Assembly: GCA_002840535.1 (NCBI GenBank) | Contig: PHBH01000041.1 | Span: 41,951 to 105,950, forward strand | Length of the DNA: 64,000 nt | Reading direction: 5' to 3' | DNA from: Deltaproteobacteria bacterium HGW-Deltaproteobacteria-15 | GTDB lineage: Bacteria; Desulfobacterota; DSM-4660; Desulfatiglandales; HGW-15 | In this document: positions 1 to 9,390 of the stretch, in pieces | Layout of the letters: the number at the start of each line of letters is the position of its first letter | How positions within the stretch are numbered: position 1 is the stretch's first letter | Notes under the pieces: model-generated | Seen by the model: only the letters and a program-made list of their open reading frames with translations | Databases searched by the model: none | What the model was told of the DNA's origin: nothing | Program-made: the position numbers and the translations under genes

Positions 1-97
1 GGGTTACCTGCGGCCTCTTGGGAGCGGGCTCCGCCGCGGAAGCAAAAAAAACCGGAAGGAATGCTGCCATACTGATCATAAGATATCTCCTGATCAT
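1..97 (-). CDS. N-terminus of an exported protein (partial)
   Basis: This is the start of a gene running off the left edge of the window. The leftward reading frame opens with two ATGs (positions 97 and 79), each preceded by an AGGAG about 7 bases upstream, so either could be the start. The translation has a short basic head, a hydrophobic stretch (MAAFLPVFFASAA) and a probable signal-peptidase site before EPAPKRPQ. That looks like a signal peptide on a periplasmic or outer-surface protein. Only about 32 residues are present, so no function can be assigned. Confidence 0.5.
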   Translation of the reverse strand, partial: MIRRYLMISMAAFLPVFFASAAEPAPKRPQVT

Positions 98-426
98 AGA
101 TTTTCTCCTGCGTCCTTGAAACCGTTTGTCTGTACTTTTTCATGAACTCCTTCTCCACATCCGCATCTGGCCTGCAACCCTCCTGCGAATGAGGTATCCG
201 CATGATCATGGATTGCTTAAATGAAAGCCGCATGTCTGTGGGATGGATGATGTGACGCATCATAACACAGGGGGGAAGAACTTCCTAGTTTCGGCTTCTG
301 TATATTCCAGACTTTCATGCCCCTGGTCCGGCGCGTCTGCCTGAGGGAGATAGAGCAGACCGCGCCGAAATCGGAAGATGTGGGATCTCGCTGAGGGGTA
401 ACAGCCAAGCGGTCGAAAAGCCTAAA
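98..426. other. Gene-poor interval, nothing recognised
   Basis: About 330 bases between the exported-protein start and the DUF1328 gene. I see no reading frame with coding character, no strong hairpin followed by a T-run, and no repeat shared with the rest of the window. It should contain the promoter of the leftward partial gene. Confidence 0.4.
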
Positions 427-591
427 TCAAATACGTCTCCTGCGACCCGATATCAAAGAGACGAGAAAAAGAATGATGAAAACGACGAACAGGACCTTGG
501 CGATCCAGGCGGCAGTTCCCGCAACGCCGCCGAAGCCCAGGACCCCGGCAATAAGAGCCACAATCAGAAAAGTAATAGCCCAACCTAACAT
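427..591 (-). CDS. DUF1328 family small membrane protein (YtjA-like)
   Basis: A 54-residue, almost wholly hydrophobic protein beginning MLGWAITFLIVALIAG and ending in a basic GRRRRI tail. Two membrane helices separated by a short glycine-rich turn (GFGGVAGTAAWIAK) match the DUF1328/YtjA family of inner-membrane peptides, often linked to envelope stress but of unknown function. The ATG at 591 is chosen because AGGAGGG lies 6 bases upstream; in-frame ATGs at 597 and 609 overlap that ribosome binding site and are unlikely. No operon partner is evident. Confidence 0.85.
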   Translation of the reverse strand: MLGWAITFLIVALIAGVLGFGGVAGTAAWIAKVLFVVFIILFLVSLISGRRRRI

Positions 592-1096
592 CGTCATCCC
601 TCCTGTCATTTAGCAGTTTTTTACTTATTAAACACGTCGCCTGTAGAAAAGAAATGGGCTTATCCGGGTATTCGGAACCTTTCTTGACAGTAACCTGAGA
701 CGCTCTACTCCTCATCGGGTCCGTTTATCCCGGGTCTCAGATCCAGTTTTGCATTTGTTGCTTTTGCACATTGCTCCTGGTATTCTTTTCAGCATGATTG
801 ATCACTGCAGCTCCCACTGCGGTCGGACCCGGTTGTTCATGAGCAATCTCGCGCCGGTGCTTCGGTCAAAAGGGAAGACTTCAGATCGCCACTCCTTGTG
901 AATCAGCGTAGAACAGAACTCCATAGAACCGTGGATGCGTCAAGCTGCGTGTGAACCATTCTTTCGCCCCGACGCGGCCCCGGCATGCCGGAAAGGACCG
1001 AGCGGGTCAAACATTCCGGTGGCTCGGGAAGTTGAAATGTTTGTAACACTTCAGCAACCAACCCCGGCGCCCCGGCGCCAGGCTTATAGATGAAAG

Positions 1097-1265
1097 AAAC
1101 TCTGTAGGTGTCAGGTGTCGGGTGTCAGCACAGTAGTTCATCAGTTTTCTGACACCTGAACACTGAAACCTGAAATGAAGTTTCTAAACTCTGTAGGTGT
1201 CGGGTGTCAGGTGTCAGCACAGTAGTTCATCAGTTTTCTGACACCTGAACACTGAAACCTGAAAC
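1097..1265. repeat. Tandem pair of ~79-bp repeats
   Basis: Two near-identical direct copies, 1097-1175 and 1186-1265, each running from AAACTCTGTAGGTGTC to ACACTGAAACCTGAAA. Inside each, the GGTGTCAGGTGTCGGGTGTC run on the left pairs with the CTGACACCTG on the right, so each copy can form a hairpin. The copies differ mainly in the order of the GGTGTC variants. This is a typical interspersed intergenic repeat, not coding. The remaining 592-1096 stretch shows nothing recognisable. Confidence 0.8.
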
Positions 1266-1406
1266 TTAGGAGCTCTTTGTAAATGGCGCAGGGTTTGGGC
1301 ATGGGGGTCTTTTTTCAAAAGCGAAAAACTCGGTGGACGATGCCTGGCGGAAGCAATAATGCCCAAACCTCACTCAACCGGATGTTTCATAGAGCTAATG
1401 TGTTAC
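1261..1406. mobile_element. MITE-like element, short copy A
   Basis: Internally deleted relative of the element at 31776-32098. Its left part contains AGCTCTTTG, then GGTTTGGGCATGGGGGTC and a T-run; its right part contains GCCCAAACCTCACTCAACC and TAGAGCTAATGTGTTAC. The two ends are imperfect inverted repeats of each other, as in the longer copy, but the middle is reduced to about 40 bases. The right end runs to within a few bases of the sensor kinase start, so the element supplies that gene's upstream region. Confidence 0.65.
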
Positions 1407-1418
1407 AAATATTTGAGG

Positions 1419-4400
1419 ATGGAAGAAGTGAAGTCTAGGGCATCAGGTAGTATCCAGAGGAATCTCTTCGTCCCCCTGGTAATCTTGCTCGTTCCGATAC
1501 TCTTGATCCAGGGTTACTTTTACTATGACCTCTTCCGGACAAGACGCGCAACCGAGCTTCAGGCAAACCTCGAATTGGCACGAGCGGTTGGAGTTGCTTT
1601 CAATAGCTTTGTTCAGGATCTCCTCCATCAGCAGATTTCAATCGCAATAACGGCCACAGCCTCGCCACCCCTCTCTACACAGGATCTGACGAAAGTCCTT
1701 TCCCGGAGCGCAGGGTATTACACCTGCGTTCGCAGCTTTTCGTGGGTCGATCCCAAGGGCCGGGTACTCGCATCCAGCAGTCCTGAGCTCATCGGCATGG
1801 AGCTTTCGAAAAAGGATTATATTCTGGAAATCGAGTCAGGCCGTGAATGGGCTCTCAGCAATCTGTTTCTCTCGGATGCGACCGGGGAGCCGATATTCTC
1901 GATCAGCCACTGCGTTCGCAACGCACAGGGGTCTATTCTGGGAATGGTCGTTGCGACTGTTCGCGCGGGCGGACTGCAGGAAGTCCTCTCCATTGAGCGC
2001 GCGAAGAATGCAGGAGTAAGTCTTGTTGACCGCAATGGCATGGTAGTGGCCACCTATCCTGCCAAGGAGTTTACCTGGGAGCAGCGAAATTGGCTGGAGC
2101 GCTACCCGCGGAAGGTTGAAGAGGCAATCACCGGGACAGAGCTTGCCACGACCGTTACACTGGGAACCGGCAAGAAAAGGTTGGTCGGGGTTGCTCCGAT
2201 TCCCTCTCTAGGCTGGATCGCCGCCGCAAGCCGCGCTGAAGAAGATGCAATGGGCGCCATCACTGCAAATCTGGTGACTCACGGCACCCTGTTTCTGGCA
2301 GTCACTCTGGCCGCCTTCGGAACTGCGCTGGCGCTTTACCGCACGATTTCCGCCTCCATAAGCATCCTCCGAAAACAGACCCTGGCACTCGGACGCGGCA
2401 AAATAGGGAATCTGGCTATTGCCTCCGGTCCATCCGAGATCAAAGATCTTGCCGAAGCCTTCAACAAGATGGCCGAGAAGGTGCGAATCCGGGAATTAGC
2501 TCTCCGAAACAGTGAGGAGCGCTTCCGGTGCTTCATGGACAACAGTCCCTGCATTGCCTGGATCAAGGATGCAGACGGCCGCTATATGTACCTCAACAAA
2601 ACCTTCGAGGACCGTTTCGGAGTGCGACTGGAAGAGTGGCAGGGAAAAACAGACTTCGAAGTGTGGCCGGCCGGCATTGCCGAGCAGTACTGGAAGAACG
2701 ATAAGGCCGTTCTCGACAGCGGCCGCCCTGTTGAAGTCATGGAGGATGCCGTTAACCCCGATGGGGGACTCGGCACCTGGTGGAATTTCAAGTTCCCTTT
2801 TCAGGATGCCTCGGAAAGAAAGTACGTGGGGGGGATTGGACTGGACCTCACGGAACGAAGGCGGGCGGAGGCAGCGGTACGCGAAAGTGAGGAGCGGCTG
2901 CGCAATGTGTTGGAAAATATGCCCGTAATGATGGACGCTCTCGATGAGGAAGCCAACATCATCGTGTGGAACCGGGAGTGCGAGCGGGTGACCGGCTATA
3001 GTTCCAAAGAGATAGTGGGGAATCCGCGATCACTGGAAATGTTGTACCCTGATGCCGAATATCGAGAGCGGATGATGGCCGAATTGATTGACCTGGGATT
3101 CGACTTTCGCGAAAGGAGATACACGCTCACCTGCAAGGACGGCAGGAAAAAGACGATAAGCTGGTCCAACATATCGGCCAGGGCGCCTATACCCGGTTGG
3201 CACACCTGGGGTGTCGGAGTCGATATCACCGACCTGCTGCTGGCGGAGGAGGCGCTGCGGGAAAGCGAAACAAAATTTCGCCTGATCGCGGAGAACACGG
3301 CGGACATGATATCGCAGCATGATCCTGACGGCCGCATTCTCTATGCGTCTCCGTCAGCGGTACGCATTTTGGGATATGAGTTGGAGGAACTGATCGGGTC
3401 CACTCCCGAGATCGCAACCCCGAAGGATGAGCTGTCAATCGCCCGGAGGGCCATTCGCCAGGCAGTGGACAAGGGTGCCGACCGCTTCCGCATTCAGCAC
3501 CGGATGAGACGCAAGGACGGCTCGATCATCTGGGTAGAAACGAATGGAAGCCTCCTTTACGACCAGGACTGCAAGCTGAGGCAGTTCCAGTGCCTGGTAC
3601 GCGACATGACCGAGCGAATACGCATGGAGGAATCCCTTCGCGAGTCCGAAGAGCGCTTCCGGATTCTTGCCGAAAAGTCGCTCGTCGGCGTGTATTTGAT
3701 TCAGGATGACCTCTTCCGATACGTGAATCCGGCATTTGCCCAGGTGCACGGTTACAAGTGCGAAGAAATGATCGATAGAGTCAGACCGGGGGAAAGCATC
3801 ATCCCTGAAGACAGGGAAGCGGTCATGGACGCCATCAGCCGCCGGATATCCGGGGAGGTGAACGCCGATCAAAGGGAATTCCGCATAAAGCGAAAAGACG
3901 GGGCAATACGCGAGGTCGAGATATACGGCACAAGGGTGGTGCACAAAGATCATCCTGCTATCCTGGGAACGCTTATAGATATTACCGAAAGGAAGCGGAT
4001 GGAAAATGAGCTCCGCCTTGCGAGGGATGAGCTCGAGAACAGGGTCCGGGAGCGCACCGAGGAGCTGGCGCTGAGAAACAAAGAACTGGAGAACTTCACC
4101 TTTGTGGCAGCGCATGATCTCCAGGAACCTCTGAGAAAGATCCAGACATTCGGCGATCTGGTTCTAAACTATGCCGGATCGATGAACGGGCAGGCGCTTG
4201 ACTACGTTGGACGCATGCGTGAGACTGCTTTAAGGATGCAGGAGGTCCTGCGGTCCCTCCTGACATATTCGCGATTGACCTCCAAGGCCGAGCCCTTTGA
4301 GCGAGTCAATTTGACCAAAGTGGCGATGGAGGCGGTTACGGACCTGGAACTCCAGATTCAGGAAGCGAATGCGGCTGTGGAGATTGAAAAGCTGCCTGAA

Positions 4401-4796
4401 ATTGAGGCCGATGCCGGACAGATGAGGCAGCTCTTCCAGAATCTCCTCGGCAACGGACTGAAGTTTCGCCGGGAGGGGGAACCGCCCAGGGTGAGAGTCT
4501 ACGCGAAGTGCGAGCAGAATGACCTGGGCGGGGAATGCAAAATCTATTTCGAGGATAATGGGATCGGTTTTGAGGAAAAATATCTGGACAAAATCTTTCA
4601 GCCGTTTCAGCGCCTCCATGGCCGAAAGGAATATCCGGGCACCGGCATCGGCCTGGCGGTCTGCAGTAAGATCGTGGACCGCCACCATGGAACGATTACC
4701 GCCAGCAGCGCCATTGGAAAAGGGTCTACCTTCATCGTGACCCTGCCGGCGAGGCAAGCCGGATTTGACCGGGAAATGCGTTTCCTTGCGGAATGA
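1419..4796 (+). CDS. Multi-PAS sensor histidine kinase with extracytoplasmic cache domain
   Basis: A membrane histidine kinase of about 1125 residues. An N-terminal membrane helix (LVPILLIQGYFYYD) is followed by a dCache-type sensor region of about 230 residues, a second helix (LFLAVTLAAFGTALALY), a HAMP segment, and four PAS/PAC domains between about residues 370 and 870. The HisKA box is FVAAHDLQEPLRK with the phospho-accepting His near residue 899. A HATPase domain follows with N box (NLLGNGLKF), DNGIGF and GTGIGLAVCSK. The HDLQEP box is the phytochrome-like type. The frame is open up to 1359, but residues before 1419 derive from the repeat just upstream. GAGG at 1415-1418 fits a GTG start at 1428 about as well as ATG 1419. 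No response regulator is adjacent; partner unknown. Confidence 0.92.
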   Translation: MEEVKSRASGSIQRNLFVPLVILLVPILLIQGYFYYDLFRTRRATELQANLELARAVGVAFNSFVQDLLHQQISIAITATASPPLSTQDLTKVLSRSAGYYTCVRSFSWVDPKGRVLASSSPELIGMELSKKDYILEIESGREWALSNLFLSDATGEPIFSISHCVRNAQGSILGMVVATVRAGGLQEVLSIERAKNAGVSLVDRNGMVVATYPAKEFTWEQRNWLERYPRKVEEAITGTELATTVTLGTGKKRLVGVAPIPSLGWIAAASRAEEDAMGAITANLVTHGTLFLAVTLAAFGTALALYRTISASISILRKQTLALGRGKIGNLAIASGPSEIKDLAEAFNKMAEKVRIRELALRNSEERFRCFMDNSPCIAWIKDADGRYMYLNKTFEDRFGVRLEEWQGKTDFEVWPAGIAEQYWKNDKAVLDSGRPVEVMEDAVNPDGGLGTWWNFKFPFQDASERKYVGGIGLDLTERRRAEAAVRESEERLRNVLENMPVMMDALDEEANIIVWNRECERVTGYSSKEIVGNPRSLEMLYPDAEYRERMMAELIDLGFDFRERRYTLTCKDGRKKTISWSNISARAPIPGWHTWGVGVDITDLLLAEEALRESETKFRLIAENTADMISQHDPDGRILYASPSAVRILGYELEELIGSTPEIATPKDELSIARRAIRQAVDKGADRFRIQHRMRRKDGSIIWVETNGSLLYDQDCKLRQFQCLVRDMTERIRMEESLRESEERFRILAEKSLVGVYLIQDDLFRYVNPAFAQVHGYKCEEMIDRVRPGESIIPEDREAVMDAISRRISGEVNADQREFRIKRKDGAIREVEIYGTRVVHKDHPAILGTLIDITERKRMENELRLARDELENRVRERTEELALRNKELENFTFVAAHDLQEPLRKIQTFGDLVLNYAGSMNGQALDYVGRMRETALRMQEVLRSLLTYSRLTSKAEPFERVNLTKVAMEAVTDLELQIQEANAAVEIEKLPEIEADAGQMRQLFQNLLGNGLKFRREGEPPRVRVYAKCEQNDLGGECKIYFEDNGIGFEEKYLDKIFQPFQRLHGRKEYPGTGIGLAVCSKIVDRHHGTITASSAIGKGSTFIVTLPARQAGFDREMRFLAE

Positions 4797-4875
4797 AATA
4801 CCGCCCGCACGATATAGGCCGCCTCGTTCATGTGAAGTACAATGGATAAGAAAACATGAAGAGGGGGTAAATAGA

Positions 4876-5424
4876 ATGAAGCGCAAATCCGTGTCCGCAT
4901 TAATAGTCACATTAGCCTTGGTGTTTGGTTTCACTCTTTTTGCTTCTGCTCAGCAGAAGCCTGCTCAAACCAAGTCACCTGACGAAAAATTTGCTTCCGA
5001 TGCCGCATCCGGGAGTCTCTTTGAGATGGAGGCCGGAAAACTTGCAGTGCAGAAGGCTTCGAGCCAGCATGTCAAGGAGTTTGGGCAGACAATGATCGAT
5101 GATCACGGCAAAGCGAGCCAGGAACTGAAAACGCTTGCAGCATCCAAAAACATCAAATTGCCGGAGGAAATGAGCCGGAAACATCGTGAGGATCTCGAAA
5201 AGCTCTCGCAGTATTCGGGCGCCGAGTTCGACAAGAACTACATGGAAATGATGGTCAAAGACCATAAAAAGGACGTTTCGGAATTCCGAAAACAGGCAAA
5301 CGAGGGGAAGGATCCGGACTTAAGAGCCTGGGCGGCCAAGAAGGTGCCGGCCCTTGAGGAGCACTTGACTATGGCCCAGGATATGAACAGCGACATCAAG
5401 GCAGGCTCTGGGGGGAAGAAGTAA
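4876..5424 (+). CDS. Exported DUF4142 (ferritin-like helical) protein
   Basis: A 182-residue protein with a clear signal peptide (VTLALVFGFTLFASAQQ) and a mature helical region. Features such as FASDAASGSLFEMEAGKLAV, KEFGQTMIDDHGKAS and YMEMMVKDHKKDVSEF match DUF4142, periplasmic four-helix proteins related to the ferritin-like fold. Paired Asp-His motifs (DDHGK, KDHKKD) are typical. The ATG at 4876 is preceded by GAGGGGG about 8 bases upstream; upstream in-frame codons lie in intergenic sequence. It follows the kinase by about 80 bases on the same strand but a functional link is not established. Confidence 0.85.
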   Translation: MKRKSVSALIVTLALVFGFTLFASAQQKPAQTKSPDEKFASDAASGSLFEMEAGKLAVQKASSQHVKEFGQTMIDDHGKASQELKTLAASKNIKLPEEMSRKHREDLEKLSQYSGAEFDKNYMEMMVKDHKKDVSEFRKQANEGKDPDLRAWAAKKVPALEEHLTMAQDMNSDIKAGSGGKK

Positions 5425-5432
5425 TTTCAGGG

Positions 5433-6398
5433 TCAGGAGAGCGGTCCCAGCTGCGCTATGATGTTTTGGAGGACTTCGGCCGATTTTTGCAGTTTGGCCA
5501 TCTCCTGCGCCGGCATCTCGCCGGCAAGGATCCGCTCAATCCCCTGGCCTCCAATCAGGCACGGAACGCTGAGGCAGACGTCGTGTATTCCGTACTCCCC
5601 TTGCAGCAGGGTGGAGACGGTCAGAACACTGTTTTCATTGCGCAGGATGGCGCCAACGATGCGCACGAGCGCCAGTCCTACGGCATAGAATGTGGAACCC
5701 TTATAGCTGATGATGTGGTATGCCGATTCCCGGACCTCCCGCTCGATTCGCTCGCGCGTGTTCGCCCAATTTCCACATTCTTTACATACGGAGCAGTATC
5801 GATCGATTGGGTTCCCGGCCAGATGAGTCATAGACCAAGCGGCGAACTGGTTGTCCCCATGCTCGCCGAGGATGTACCCGTGAACGTTGCGGGGATCGAT
5901 CTTGCAGTGGCGGCCGAGCATATAACGAAACCGCGCAGTGTCGAGGACTGTTCCGGAACCGATCACCATTCCTTTGCTCAATCCTGACTGCTTCAATGCA
6001 ACGTAGGTGAGGACATCAACAGGATTGGTCACAATTACGATGACCGCCTGGGATTTCGACCTGACGATTTCTTCCACTATCTGGCGGATGATGATCGCGT
6101 TCCGCTGTACAAGGCTCAATCTTGACTCCCGGGGCTTCTGCCTGGCGCCGGCCGTGATGACGATCACATCGGCATCGCTATAGTCTGCGTCTTCAGCCAC
6201 ATGGATATGAACCGCCGGCATGAACGGAAGCCCGTGTGCCAGATCCAAAACCTGCCCCTCGGCCTGTTCGCGGCGCAAATCCATGAGCGCAATGTCATCG
6301 GCAATACCCGACTGAGCCAGTGCATAGGCAAAAGTGGCGCCCACATCTCCGGCGCCTACAATTACCACCTTACGCGACTCCCACGCCTTTGACCCCAT
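5433..6398 (-). CDS. ldh: L-lactate dehydrogenase
   Basis: An NAD-dependent 2-hydroxyacid dehydrogenase of 321 residues interconverting pyruvate and L-lactate in the cytoplasm. The Rossmann motif VVIVGAGDVGATFA is near the start. GARQKPRESRLSLVQRN carries Gln in the substrate-specificity loop, favouring lactate over malate (malate enzymes usually have Arg there). VTNPVDVLTYVA and GEHGDNQFAAWS with the catalytic His are present. The ATG at 6398 is chosen because AGGAGG lies 9 bases upstream; an ATG at 6407 abuts the ribosome binding site. The gene converges with the DUF4142 gene, only 8 bases apart, and stands alone. Confidence 0.93.
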   Translation of the reverse strand: MGSKAWESRKVVIVGAGDVGATFAYALAQSGIADDIALMDLRREQAEGQVLDLAHGLPFMPAVHIHVAEDADYSDADVIVITAGARQKPRESRLSLVQRNAIIIRQIVEEIVRSKSQAVIVIVTNPVDVLTYVALKQSGLSKGMVIGSGTVLDTARFRYMLGRHCKIDPRNVHGYILGEHGDNQFAAWSMTHLAGNPIDRYCSVCKECGNWANTRERIEREVRESAYHIISYKGSTFYAVGLALVRIVGAILRNENSVLTVSTLLQGEYGIHDVCLSVPCLIGGQGIERILAGEMPAQEMAKLQKSAEVLQNIIAQLGPLS

Positions 6399-6553
6399 TT
6401 GCACCATCCTCCTATGACCCTTCCCCTCTGCAGGAAGCAAGCTGCTGCTTACGATTCTTACTCTGATCGGATGCGGAGATCAATCCCGGCAGAATGGTAT
6501 TCGGATCTTTATGGATAGTAATCCTGGGACTGCAGGCTGCTATCGGACATCTC

Positions 6554-7516
6554 TCAGAATCTTGAGAGATCTATTTCCAGGCCATCGTAGGCTATGCTGA
6601 TCGCAAGCGGCCGCTCTTCCGCGTAGATGCTTCTGTAGGCATTGGTTTTTTCCCTGATGTCCTCCAGACGCTGATCATCGAAATTCGGCTCTGTATGGAA
6701 AAGCACGAGATGCCTGGCGCCGGCAAGCACCGCCAGTTCAACGCCCATGATGTTGGAGGAATGGCCCCAGGTTCGCTTGATGAGCTCGGCTTCTGCGAGA
6801 GAATACTGCGCATCAAAAATCAACAGGTCGGCATCTCTGAAGAAATCAACAAAAGGAGAACCTTCCGGATTGGATTGGTGTTCCGAGTCTGTTGAATACA
6901 CAATCTTCCTGCCGGAGCGGCTGAAACTATACCCATAGGACTTGCCGGGATGGTCCTGTTCCATGATCCTGATATGGAATCCGGAGATGTCGTACTCTTT
7001 GTCGGCTGAGAGTGAGATGAACTGGATGGAGGCTCCCAGCTCTGCAAGCGTGACCGGGAAAAAGGGGCTCTCCTGTTGCCGCTTGAACGCCTCGGCCATA
7101 TTGGGATGGCAGCCATAGATATAAATCCGGTTGCCGGGAACATAGGCTGGACTGAAAAAAGGAAAGCCCTGTATGTGGTCCCAGTGAAGGTGCGAGAGGA
7201 AGATGTGAAAGGTGGAGGACCTTCCTTCGCCGCTCTTCGTCAGATGGTTTCCGAAATCCCTCAGGCCCGTCCCGGCATCGCAGAGAATATGCTCATCGGA
7301 GCCGTCGATTTGCACGCATGAGGTATTGCCCCCGCAACTTCCTCTCAGTACAAAGGGAAGCACCGAATCGATGAAATGCTCTCTGGCCTCGGCATCGGCA
7401 AGATCGTGATTCTGAGCGGCCTCCAGCACCCTGGAAATCTTCCATCGGACCTCACTGGCTGTCATTGGCCGCGGCAAGGACCCGCGTGTACCCCAGAATC
7501 GCACCTTCATGCTCAT
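6554..7516 (-). CDS. Metallo-beta-lactamase-fold hydrolase
   Basis: A 320-residue cytoplasmic protein with the MBL-fold signature. It opens with KVRFWGTRGSLP, has CGGNTSCVQID, and carries the metal-binding motif SHLHWDHIQGFPFF near residue 110. Later ligands are visible in EQDHPGKSYGY, YSTDSEH and LFHTEPNFDD. This pattern resembles the PqsE/RNase Z-like branch of MBL proteins, often found next to signalling proteins. Substrate is unknown. An alternative start lies two codons in (7510). Transcribed in the same direction as the lactate dehydrogenase but separated by about 150 bases. Confidence 0.85.
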   Translation of the reverse strand: MSMKVRFWGTRGSLPRPMTASEVRWKISRVLEAAQNHDLADAEAREHFIDSVLPFVLRGSCGGNTSCVQIDGSDEHILCDAGTGLRDFGNHLTKSGEGRSSTFHIFLSHLHWDHIQGFPFFSPAYVPGNRIYIYGCHPNMAEAFKRQQESPFFPVTLAELGASIQFISLSADKEYDISGFHIRIMEQDHPGKSYGYSFSRSGRKIVYSTDSEHQSNPEGSPFVDFFRDADLLIFDAQYSLAEAELIKRTWGHSSNIMGVELAVLAGARHLVLFHTEPNFDDQRLEDIREKTNAYRSIYAEERPLAISIAYDGLEIDLSRF

Positions 7517-7684
7517 ACCCCGGCGAGGATAAAATCGGCGTTCCCTTATACCCCATCAGTCCATTTGGATTCAACTCATTAAAGGCAGAATTCCGGGATG
7601 GCTTATCCTCAGGGAGATACACCGATCAAATCCTCCAGCCAAGAGGGGGGGAATGAAATGATCCCACCCCCACCTAAAGGGGGG

Positions 7685-9159
7685 AATTATCATGATCCTC
7701 GACAGCGGGGAGCGACCCGCGGGCCGTAGCCGATCACGTACAGGCCATAGTTTCAATCCACGCTCCCGCGCGGGGAGCGACATCCTGGCAACGGGAACGA
7801 TCCAAGTCCTTAAGGAGTTTCAATCCACGCTCCCGCGCGGGGAGCGACTAGGTCTCGCCTGGACGGTCCTCGACCAGCATCGTTTCAATCCACGCTCCCG
7901 CGCGGGGAGCGACCAAACAGGACCACAAACGGGCCACAAACGGTACCAGTTTCAATCCACGCTCCCGCGCGGGGAGCGACTTGTTCAACGATCTTTTCTT
8001 TGGTGAATTTACAATAGTTTCAATCCACGCTCCCGCGCGGGGAGCGACCAATGGTCACAAGGATTTCAATATCCCCCTTTTTGTTTCAATCCACGCTCCC
8101 GCGCGGGGAGCGACAGTCTTACCTGGAAGAGTGGCCCGAATGTCCGTGTTTCAATCCACGCTCCCGCGCGGGGAGCGACTTTCACAACATGCGCCATGGG
8201 TTTGATTATCTCGGTTTCAATCCACGCTCCCGCGCGGGGAGCGACTTCTGTGACGAAGAGGACGGCCCTTTGTCGAGTGTTTCAATCCACGCTCCCGCGC
8301 GGGGAGCGACACAGACTTGCAGTCACCCGGACAACCATCGAAACGTTTCAATCCACGCTCCCGCGCGGGGAGCGACAGGAAGGCAAATGAACAAGCTCGC
8401 AGTCGTAACCGGTTTCAATCCACGCTCCCGCGCGGGGAGCGACCTCGGCAACACGAACAAGGACAGCCAATTTCTTGTTTCAATCACGCTCCCGCGCGGG
8501 GAGCGACCTGGCACCGATGTCAGCCTGACGAGCGATTTTGTTTCAATCCACGCTCCCGCGCGGGGAGCGACCTCCCGTGTCTCATAACAGATCCCTGTCT
8601 GATTGTTTCAATCCACGCTCCCGCGCGGGGAGCGACCCAAAGGCATGGATACGCTCTACCGACTTGGGAGTTTCAATCCACGCTCCCGCGCGGGGAGCGA
8701 CCATGCCTTTGGCGCGTTCGTGGAGCTGCTTTCTGTTTCAATCCACGCTCCCGCGCGGGGAGCGACCTGCGCGAACTCCGGCATTGTCTACGCTGGATAG
8801 TTTCAATCCACGCTCCCGCGCGGGGAGCGACGGGGAGTTCGAGAGTACAGCAAAAGGGCACCTTCTGTTTCAATCCACGCTCCCGCGCGGGGAGCGACTT
8901 TTTTGTGTCGGGAGTGAGGTAAGTATGCAGGGTTTCAATCCACGCTCCCGCGCGGGGAGCGACCGGCAATTCTTCTGCCTTCAGCGCGTTGACGATGTTT
9001 CAATCCACGCTCCCGCGCGGGGAGCGACCAATGGCAACGGGCGCAACATCGGCCAGATGGGAGTTTCAATCCACGCTCCCGCGCGGGGAGCGACCAAGGC
9101 GTTCATGCAGGAGCTTTGGGGATATGAGTTTCAATCCACGCTCCCGCGCGGGGAGCGAC
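7685..9159 (-). CRISPR. Type I-C CRISPR array, 22 repeats plus one degenerate terminal repeat
   Basis: Twenty-two copies of a 32-base repeat start at 7750, 7817, 7882, 7949, 8017, 8083, 8148, 8214, 8279, 8345, 8412, 8477, 8540, 8605, 8670, 8735, 8800, 8867, 8932, 8997, 9063 and 9128. On the plus strand a repeat begins GTTTCAATCCACGCTCC and ends CGCGCGGGGAGCGAC. Spacers are 32-36 bases, mostly 33. Read leftward the repeat starts GTCGCTCC and ends GTGGATTGAAAC, the usual type I-C form, with a 7-bp stem (CGCTCCC/GGGAGCG). The copy at 8477 lacks one C (31 bases). A decayed repeat at 7685-7716 keeps only CAGCGGGGAGCGAC and is followed by a 33-base spacer, marking the old trailer end. Confidence 0.99.
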
Positions 9160-9390
9160 TGTTGCAGTCCATGTGACTGCAATACAAATGATTATTTGGC
9201 AGTGTGCGCGAACTGCCCGCTTTTCACTCGTACCGTATTCGATTATCAAAGAACGCTGGTGCTAATTGCGCAATCTGCCTATGGAATCCGTGTCCGCGAA
9301 CCTACCCTCACGAAATTGAGACATAGTCACTTCAATTAACAAAGGAAATCCTTTGCCTCATCAATGAGAGCTTGGGGTTCGCAACGAGTC
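9160..9390 (-). promoter_or_regulatory. CRISPR leader
   Basis: A 231-base AT-richer stretch without a gene between the last repeat and the stop of cas2. Its position follows from repeat orientation and the decayed repeat at the other end, so new spacers should be added at 9159. It contains a perfect palindrome, CAAAGGAAATCCTTTG (9340-9355), near the cas2 end and an AT-rich segment just before the array (GCCAAATAATCATTTG on the minus strand). The promoter for the pre-crRNA should be here but I cannot place -35/-10 boxes with confidence. Confidence 0.7.

Noticed and set aside
7685..9159. Array transcribed rightward with the leader at 7.5 kb
   Set aside because: The repeat form, the decayed repeat at 7685 and the cas2-side gene-free segment all indicate leftward transcription with the leader at 9160-9390.
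7692..9339. Overlapping plus- and minus-strand frames across the CRISPR array with repeated FNPRSRAGSD, SIHAPARGAT and FQSTLPRGER peptides
   Set aside because: They are translations of the CRISPR repeat in different frames and have no ribosome binding sites; not genes.
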